NCBI GenBank assembly: GCA_945947715.1
Contig: CAMEYZ010000054.1
Coordinates: 1-11,451, forward strand
Source: an uncultured Clostridia bacterium
GTDB taxonomy: Bacteria; Bacillota; Clostridia; Oscillospirales; Ruminococcaceae
Direction: 5' to 3'
DNA length: 11,451 nucleotides
The translations under genes and the position numbers were made by a program. The notes below the pieces were generated by a model that was not told the origin of the DNA, made no database searches, and worked only from the letters and a program-made list of their open reading frames with translations. Positions 6,524 to 11,451 of the stretch are shown piece after piece; position 1 is the first letter of the stretch, and every line of letters begins with the position of its first letter.

Positions 6524-7984
6524 TTATTTTCCGAGCTTTTCTATCGCTGCCTTTACGCGCTTTATGCTCTCGTCCTTTCCGAGGATAACGCACAGCTCCA
6601 CGCCGCCACCGGGAGTCATTGCCTTGCCCGAAAGAGCAGTTCTTAAGGGCCAGAGCATCCAGCCGTTCTTCACGCCCTGCTTTTCTATCTCCGCAAACAG
6701 CGCAGCATGGACGGTCTCCTCGTTCCAGTCGGAAATGCTCTCCAGTACGGGGAGTATCATTTTAAGAGCCTCCAGTCCCGTTTCTGCGTTGGTCTTCATC
6801 TTCTTGTTGAAGTAGAGCTCCTCGCTGTACTCGGGGACCTCGTCGATGAAGTCCACCTTTTCGGGGATATCGGTGAGCAGCTCTGTTCTGGGCTGGAGAG
6901 CGTCCAGAAGCACGTCAAAATCAGCGTCCTCGCGCTTTACGGTCTGTCTGATGTAGGGCATCGCAAGAGCCTTGAACTCGTCGTGGGACAGACGTCTGAT
7001 ATACTCTGCATTGATAGCCTTCATCTTGACAGGGTCAAACACCGCAGGAGCCTTGGAAAGTCCACTGATATCGAACTCCTTAACCAGCTCCTCCAGGGAG
7101 AATATCTCATTTTCACCCTTGGGCGCCCAGCCCAGCAGTGCGATATAGTTCATGATAGCGGGAACCAGATAGCCCTTCTCCACAAAATCGCCGAAATAAG
7201 CGTCACCGTCACGCTTAGACAGCTTGTGAGTGGAGTCTCTCATGATATGCTCAACATGGATATACTCAGGGATATCCCAGCCAAATGCCTCGTAAAGCAG
7301 ATTGTACTTGGGCGTGGAGGAAAGATACTCGTTTCCTCTTACAACGTGTGTGATGCCCATGAGATGGTCGTCCACAACGTTTGCAAAGTTATAGGTAGGC
7401 AGACCGTCCGCCTTTAAAAGTATCTGGTCGTCGAGGGTGGCATTGTCCACGGTGATATCGCCGTAAAGCACGTCGTGGAAGGTAGTTGTGCCTGTCTCGG
7501 GGATCTTCTGGCGGATAACGTAGGACTTGCCCTCCGCAAGATTTTTCTGTATCTCCTCCTCGGAGAGGTCACGGCAGCGGCGGTCATACATCATATTAGA
7601 GACCTTTGCCTCCTGCTGCTGTCTGTGCATCTCGTCAAGACGCTCCTTTGTGCAGAAGCAGTAGTAAGCATGTCCGCTCTTGACGAGCTGCTCAGCATAT
7701 TCCTTGTAGATGCCCATTCTCTCAGACTGGATATAGGGACCCACAGGGCCGCCCACATCGGGACCCTCGTCCCATTTCAGACCACATACGTTCAGGGTAT
7801 CATATATCTTCTGGACTGCACCGTCAACATAGCGCTCACGGTCGGTATCCTCGATGCGGAGGATAAAATCTCCGCCATTTTTCTTTGCGATAAGATAAGT
7901 ATAAATTGCCGTTCTGAGATTTCCGATGTGCATATATCCCGTAGGACTGGGTGCAAATCTCGTTCTTACTCTTTTCTCTGACAT
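6524..7984 (-). CDS. gltX: Glutamyl-tRNA synthetase
   Basis: 486 residues, the usual length of bacterial GluRS. It is a cytosolic class I aminoacyl-tRNA synthetase charging tRNA with glutamate. Landmarks: the N-terminal TRFAPSPTGYMHIGN with the HIGH-type motif HIGN (19-22), RIEDTDRER (43-51), a probable zinc site CFC (109-111) plus YDRRC (133-137), the GNEYLSSTPKYNLLYEAF block (217-234), and the KMSKS-type motif KLSKR (254-258). The C-terminal half has the helical anticodon-binding character, ending in a GKAMTPGGGVELCVILG segment usual for the family. Whether it also charges tRNA-Gln (non-discriminating, paired with GatCAB) cannot be decided here. The ATG has GGAGA (7993-7997) eight bases upstream. 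It follows truB-ribF by 33 bases, so it is probably the last gene of the rbfA-nrnA-truB/ribF transcript. No T-box leader is visible. Confidence 0.97.
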   Translation of the reverse strand: MSEKRVRTRFAPSPTGYMHIGNLRTAIYTYLIAKKNGGDFILRIEDTDRERYVDGAVQKIYDTLNVCGLKWDEGPDVGGPVGPYIQSERMGIYKEYAEQLVKSGHAYYCFCTKERLDEMHRQQQEAKVSNMMYDRRCRDLSEEEIQKNLAEGKSYVIRQKIPETGTTTFHDVLYGDITVDNATLDDQILLKADGLPTYNFANVVDDHLMGITHVVRGNEYLSSTPKYNLLYEAFGWDIPEYIHVEHIMRDSTHKLSKRDGDAYFGDFVEKGYLVPAIMNYIALLGWAPKGENEIFSLEELVKEFDISGLSKAPAVFDPVKMKAINAEYIRRLSHDEFKALAMPYIRQTVKREDADFDVLLDALQPRTELLTDIPEKVDFIDEVPEYSEELYFNKKMKTNAETGLEALKMILPVLESISDWNEETVHAALFAEIEKQGVKNGWMLWPLRTALSGKAMTPGGGVELCVILGKDESIKRVKAAIEKLGK

Positions 7985-8017
7985 GGTTCATTTCTCCGAT
8001 CCGCCGTATCTGCGGCA

Positions 8018-9844
8018 TTAATTAAGCTCTTGCTTTATTTTATCAATATCGGACAGGACCTGTGCCTTGAGCTCTGCTTCCGAGGAAAACTTCTTTTCGT
8101 CACGGATAAATTTCAGAAGCTCCGTTCTCACGTCCAGTCCGTAGATATCTTCATCAAAATCAAAAATATAGGTCTCGCAGAGGATATCCCCGCTGTCTGT
8201 GACAGTAGGCTTTACCCCCACGTTGGCAAGGCCGTTATAGCTCCTGCCGAATATTTCCACCCTTGCGGCGTACACGCCGAATCTGGGCAGCTGCATGTAT
8301 GAGGGGATATGCTGGTTTATGGTAGGAAAGCCTAAGACTCTCCCCAATCTCCTGCCGTTTATGACCCTCGCCCGGAACACATAGCCTGTCCCAGTAAGTC
8401 TCTGGGCTTCGGAAATATCCCCCTCTGCGATAAGACGTCGTATCCGTCCCGAGGATATTTTTTCCCCGTTTTCGTCGGGAACGGGCGGAACCTTTTTCAG
8501 GGTGATGCCGTATTTCCGACAAAGCTCCTCCAGCCGCTTCACATCGCAGGAAGCGCCCTTGCCGCAGCGGAAATCCTCGCCGCAGATGACTGCCTGTGCC
8601 CTCATTCTGTTTCGCAGGACTATCCGCACGAAATCCTCGGCGGACATATCCTTAAGCTCCGAAAAGGGCGGTGAGAAGATATATTCCGCGCCAATTTCAC
8701 GCAGACGTCGTTCCTTTTCCTCTTCGCTCATAAGGCAGGAGCGTTCAAGGACCTTGCCGCCCTCGGAAACGCTGTCCGTCCTGAAGGTGAACACTGCCGC
8801 CTTCAGACCAAGCTCTTCTGCAAGCCTTACGGTCTCACCGATAACAGCGCGATGTCCTCGGTGCACTCCGTCGAATATCCCCAGAGCCACCGCATAGCCG
8901 CCCTTGTAGCTTTCGTCATTTTTCGGAAGGACGAAGGTCTTTTCCGATCTAAGTATATGCTCTGCGGTTATTTCCGCAGTGCCGATAAATCCGCTGCTGC
9001 CGTATACCCGGACTCTTCCGCCTTCAACAGAGCAGCATATCCGCTTTGTTTCAAGGCGTATGCCATTTCGGTAGAGCCGCTCCTCCTCAGGAGTGAGATA
9101 CACTTCGGGAAGGTATCGGAACACCTTTTCTATTGGCAGGACAAACCGCGTAAAATCGCCGTTTCTGTCAACTTCCGCCTGTAGCTTCTCAAAGGTCACG
9201 CAGTCGGATATATCAAATCCGCATGCCCTCGTGCGGACAAGGGAGGTCATTACTGCTCCAGTGCCGAGAAGCTCTCCGATATCGCTGATAAGAGTGCGTA
9301 TATACGTGCCCTTTGAGCAGGAAATCATCAGCTTACCCTCGCCCTTTTCCTCGTCGTACTCAATGAGTTCTAAAGAATACACAGTAATTGGACGAGGCTT
9401 CCGCTCCACGGTGATATTCTGCCGCGCCAGCTCATATAGCCGCTTGCCGTTCACCGATACCGCTGAGTACATGGGCGGTATCTGCATGATATCTCCGCGG
9501 AAGCTTCCGAGAGCAGCTTCTATTTCTTCACGGGAAATACGGTAATAGCCCTTTTCCTCGGTAATAGTCCCCGTAATATCCTGTGTATCTGTGGACAGAC
9601 CTAATTTAAAACCGCCCTCGTAGACCTTGTCATGGTCAGGGAGCATCTCACAGGCCATAGCAGCTCTCCCCGCAAACACTGGGAGAACACCCTCTGCCAT
9701 GGGGTCGAGAGTGCCGCCGTGACCGAGACGCTTCATTTTCAGTATCCCTCTGAGCTTAGCGATAACATCAAAGGATGTGAAACCCTTGGGCTTATACATG
9801 CAGATGATGCCATTAAGCTCATTTTTTGTATCAGTAACCGACAT
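8018..9844 (-). CDS. truB-ribF: Fused TruB (tRNA pseudouridine-55 synthase) and RibF (riboflavin kinase/FAD synthetase)
   Basis: One uninterrupted 608-residue frame with two complete enzymes. Residues 1 to about 303 are TruB: the catalytic Asp47 in GHGGTLDP (41-48), Tyr75 in KVYEGGFKLG, PPMYSAVSVNGKRLYE (123-138), KGTYIRTL (178-185) and a C-terminal RNA-binding domain ending near GFIGTAEI (285-292). It makes pseudouridine 55 in the tRNA T-loop. From about 315 to the end is RibF: the adenylyltransferase motif GIFDGVHRGH (322-331), SSGRIRRLIAEGD (464-476), then the kinase domain with RVLGFPTIN (502-510), NVGVKPTV (541-548) and the probable catalytic Glu557 before DFDEDIYG. It converts riboflavin to FMN and FAD. 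The linker (about 304-318, LPKNDESYKGGYA) has no Met. A GTG at Val319 is the only nearby internal start and would cut into the RibF fold. The ATG overlaps nrnA by 14 bases, with GAGGAG 7 bases upstream. Separate adjacent truB and ribF genes are the common state. Confidence 0.95.
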   Translation of the reverse strand: MSVTDTKNELNGIICMYKPKGFTSFDVIAKLRGILKMKRLGHGGTLDPMAEGVLPVFAGRAAMACEMLPDHDKVYEGGFKLGLSTDTQDITGTITEEKGYYRISREEIEAALGSFRGDIMQIPPMYSAVSVNGKRLYELARQNITVERKPRPITVYSLELIEYDEEKGEGKLMISCSKGTYIRTLISDIGELLGTGAVMTSLVRTRACGFDISDCVTFEKLQAEVDRNGDFTRFVLPIEKVFRYLPEVYLTPEEERLYRNGIRLETKRICCSVEGGRVRVYGSSGFIGTAEITAEHILRSEKTFVLPKNDESYKGGYAVALGIFDGVHRGHRAVIGETVRLAEELGLKAAVFTFRTDSVSEGGKVLERSCLMSEEEKERRLREIGAEYIFSPPFSELKDMSAEDFVRIVLRNRMRAQAVICGEDFRCGKGASCDVKRLEELCRKYGITLKKVPPVPDENGEKISSGRIRRLIAEGDISEAQRLTGTGYVFRARVINGRRLGRVLGFPTINQHIPSYMQLPRFGVYAARVEIFGRSYNGLANVGVKPTVTDSGDILCETYIFDFDEDIYGLDVRTELLKFIRDEKKFSSEAELKAQVLSDIDKIKQELN

Positions 9845-10793
9845 TGTGAAGCTCCTCTGTGCATGCTTTCAGAAGCTGCGCCTTTACGTCGTCAAGCTCT
9901 CCTGTAATAGTACAGCCCGCCGCACGGATATGACCGCCTCCGCCGAAGCCCGAGCATATTCTTGATGCATTAGCGTCTGTGCCTGTGCGGACAGATATCT
10001 TGAAGCGGCCGGGGTCCTTTTCGCGGACTGTCACAGCTATCTCCACGCCCTCAAACTGCATGGGAAGAGAAGCTATCCCGTCGAAATCGTCGGCAGAAAT
10101 GCCGCTTTCATTTTCCTCGTCAAGAGTGACGGAGGTCATGGCGCATTTTCCGTCACAAAGCAGCTCTGTATTCTTTATGATAATGCCTTCCGCCTTAACT
10201 CTGGACGGACTTTTTATATCGAAGAGCCAGCGGTTCAGCTTTGCCGCAGCAAGGGGAAATTCATACTTATAAAGCTCTGCGGCTATCATATGAGTTTCAG
10301 GTGTGACGCTTTCAAACTTGAAGCAGCCCGTATCGGTAGCAATCCCCGTGTACAGGCACATCGCCGCAGTTTCGTCGATAGCTATCCCCGCCGTTTTCAG
10401 CAGAGTATACACCACCTCGCAGGCAGCAGCGCTTTTCTCGCCGAGAAGCAGTCGCTTTGCATAGTCTGTATTGGTGATATGGTGATCTATGCACAGGTCC
10501 ACCTTATCGCCGTAATCGGACAGCTTACCCATAAGCTTTGTATCGGCGATATCCACAGCGATTAGCTGCTTCGGCTCCACGTTCTGGGGCGCATACCATT
10601 CCTTAAGGAAATCATATCTGGAAGGAATAGGATCTGAGCAGACGACATCGGCTCTTTTACCGGACTGTCTCAAAGCTCTGCACAAGCCAAAGCCGCAGCC
10701 TAAGGTATCTCCGTCAGGACTTGCGTGAGTGATTATAAGAACATCGGTGCAGCTATTAAGATATTCTGCTGCTTCCTCAAAGCCAATACGCAT
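9831..10793 (-). CDS. nrnA: DHH-family oligoribonuclease / pAp phosphatase, NrnA-like
   Basis: 320 residues, the usual length. Members degrade very short RNAs and dephosphorylate 3'-phosphoadenosine-5'-phosphate in the cytosol using metal ions. Seen here: HASPDGD with His23, Asp27 and Asp29, Asp81 in AVDIAD, the DHH triad Asp103-His104-His105, Asp154 in GIATDTGCFKF, and the C-terminal DHHA1 substrate-binding motif GFGGGGHIRAAG (282-293). All metal ligands appear present. The ATG follows AAAGGA by about 11 bases, 28 bases after rbfA. Its 3' end overlaps the truB-ribF start by 14 bases and carries that gene's ribosome binding site. The order rbfA-nrnA-truB-ribF is common in Firmicutes. The choice between NrnA and another DHH phosphodiesterase rests on length and context. 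Confidence 0.93.
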   Translation of the reverse strand: MRIGFEEAAEYLNSCTDVLIITHASPDGDTLGCGFGLCRALRQSGKRADVVCSDPIPSRYDFLKEWYAPQNVEPKQLIAVDIADTKLMGKLSDYGDKVDLCIDHHITNTDYAKRLLLGEKSAAACEVVYTLLKTAGIAIDETAAMCLYTGIATDTGCFKFESVTPETHMIAAELYKYEFPLAAAKLNRWLFDIKSPSRVKAEGIIIKNTELLCDGKCAMTSVTLDEENESGISADDFDGIASLPMQFEGVEIAVTVREKDPGRFKISVRTGTDANASRICSGFGGGGHIRAAGCTITGELDDVKAQLLKACTEELHNVGY

Positions 10794-10821
10794 AGTGTTT
10801 CAATCCTTTCCTTTATAGGTA

Positions 10822-11217
10822 TTATTCCTCGGAGGAGCCTTCCTCCGTATTTTCGTCACCATTATTATCCGCCGACGAAATATTTTCCAGCATACGCTCG
10901 ATCTCGGCGGAATGTTCGATAGAATTATCGGCGATAAATTTCAGCTCGGGGCATTTTTTCAGATGAAGCTTATTTGAGATAGCCTTCTTAAATATCCAGC
11001 CGGCGCTTTCAAGACCCTTAACAGCGCTCTTAGCTGCATCTATGCCCTCAAGGCTGGAGATATACACCTTACAGTGGGAATTATCGCCCGAAAGCTCAGT
11101 CCTCACAACGGACACAAGACCGCTGTTCACTCTGGGGTCCTTTATCTCAGTAAGGATAAGGGACGAGATTTCTCTTTTGATATCCTCTGAAAGGCGTCTG
11201 TTTTTAAAGCTCTGCAT
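10822..11217 (-). CDS. rbfA: Ribosome-binding factor A
   Basis: 131 residues. RbfA is a small KH-type protein that binds the 30S subunit during late maturation and helps 16S rRNA processing, notably in the cold. Family features: an N-terminal helix with RRLSEDIKREISSLIL (7-22), KDPRV (26-30), KVYISSL (50-56), the kinked LESAGWIFKKAI (69-80) of the modified KH fold, and PELKFIADNSIEH (90-102). The last 20 residues or so form an acidic, Asn/Glu/Ser-rich tail (ENTEEGSSEE), a common variable end. The start is supported by GAGGAG about 8 bases upstream. It is the first gene of the visible operon. infB usually precedes rbfA in Firmicutes, but the 234 bases upstream are non-coding here. Confidence 0.95.
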   Translation of the reverse strand: MQSFKNRRLSEDIKREISSLILTEIKDPRVNSGLVSVVRTELSGDNSHCKVYISSLEGIDAAKSAVKGLESAGWIFKKAISNKLHLKKCPELKFIADNSIEHSAEIERMLENISSADNNGDENTEEGSSEE

Positions 11218-11233
11218 ATGCTGCGCTCCTCTC

Positions 11234-11257
11234 TTTTAGAAGCATTTTTTAGAAGCA
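11234..11257. repeat. Direct repeat TTTTAGAAGCA x2
   Basis: Two exact 11-base copies with a 13-base period, immediately upstream of the rbfA ribosome binding site. The second runs into heptamer-like units AGAAGCA and AGAGGCA. Probably part of a degenerate intergenic repeat; no regulatory role can be shown. Confidence 0.6.
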
Positions 11258-11417
11258 AGAGGCAAGATGTTCTCCTACTCCTGTTATTGCTTGTTATTGT
11301 ATATATATTCGGCTGTGTTTTGTTTCAGCACGATTAGTTACTGTTCATAGTTCGGGGTTGTCTTACTGTGTTTGTAGATTTGCTTTAGGTTTACCTACTA
11401 TTCACGGTTCGTTTTCG

Positions 11418-11451
11418 GCGGAGCAGAGCTCCGCGCATTTGATTCAAATGC
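11418..11451. repeat. Two abutting perfect 17-base hairpins
   Basis: GCGGAGC-AGA-GCTCCGC (11418-11434) is followed without a gap by GCATTTG-ATT-CAAATGC (11435-11451). Each has a 7-base stem and a 3-base loop, one GC-rich and one AT-rich. No T-run follows on either strand in the visible sequence, so neither is a standard terminator as seen. The element reaches the window edge and may continue. It looks like an extragenic palindromic repeat or part of a larger structured RNA. Confidence 0.65.

Larger units (their letters stand above)
11218..11451 (-). other. Non-coding region upstream of rbfA
   Basis: 234 bases without a supportable gene. Next to rbfA is its ribosome binding site, then a direct repeat of TTTTAGAAGCA (11234-11244 and 11247-11257) followed by heptamer-like AGAAGCA AGAGGCA AGATGTT. 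An AT-rich stretch (11291-11310) has TACAAT-like -10 sequences but no matching -35 box. Beyond it is a T-rich stretch with two related 15-base segments (ACTGTTCATAGTTCG near 11340 and ACTATTCACGGTTCG near 11397), and two abutting hairpins at the edge. No 3' end of infB is visible. Confidence 0.6.

Noticed and set aside
6420..6535. An intrinsic terminator after gltX.
   Set aside because: The only stem near the stop codon is short with a bulge and is not followed by a convincing T-run.
8915..8960. A sequencing frameshift joining separate truB and ribF genes.
   Set aside because: The frame is continuous, both flanking domains keep conserved motifs up to the junction, and no leftover stop or start signals are visible in other frames. 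Read-level proof is not available.

Overview
The window looks like part of the chromosome of a Clostridia-class Firmicute, most like Ruminococcus or another member of the Oscillospiraceae. That placement is my inference from protein sequence character, gene order (rbfA-nrnA-truB-ribF) and moderate GC content; no search was possible. Every gene I can support lies on the minus strand, so transcription runs from high to low coordinates. I see no tRNA, rRNA, CRISPR array, insertion sequence or prophage gene.

Right end (11451 to 6524), translation and RNA housekeeping. A 234-base non-coding stretch with two abutting perfect hairpins and degenerate short repeats precedes rbfA (ribosome maturation), nrnA (DHH-family nano-RNase/pAp phosphatase), one continuous reading frame joining truB (tRNA pseudouridine-55 synthase) to ribF (riboflavin kinase/FAD synthetase), and gltX (glutamyl-tRNA synthetase). 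Gaps are short or negative (28 bases, a 14-base overlap, 33 bases), so this reads as one operon. The truB-ribF fusion is the clearest departure from the usual arrangement.

Middle (6365 to 1359), a four-gene transporter-like cluster: ABC ATPase, ABC-2 permease, a membrane-anchored GldG-type auxiliary protein and a membrane-anchored DUF4340-type protein. The ATPase/permease and GldG/DUF4340 pairs are each joined by a one-base TAATG stop/start overlap, implying translational coupling. The set resembles the GldA-GldF-GldG module of Bacteroidetes gliding, but nothing else here suggests gliding. Its substrate and role are unknown, which makes it the best candidate for an undescribed system.

Left end (1358 to 1). 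A small 103-residue protein of unknown function starts at GTG behind a strong ribosome binding site and two good promoter candidates. It is followed by a long hairpin terminator built from degenerate seven-base repeats. The first 222 codons of glyA (serine hydroxymethyltransferase) follow from their own promoter and run off the window. Related seven-base repeats also occur between gltX and the ABC cluster, and upstream of rbfA.
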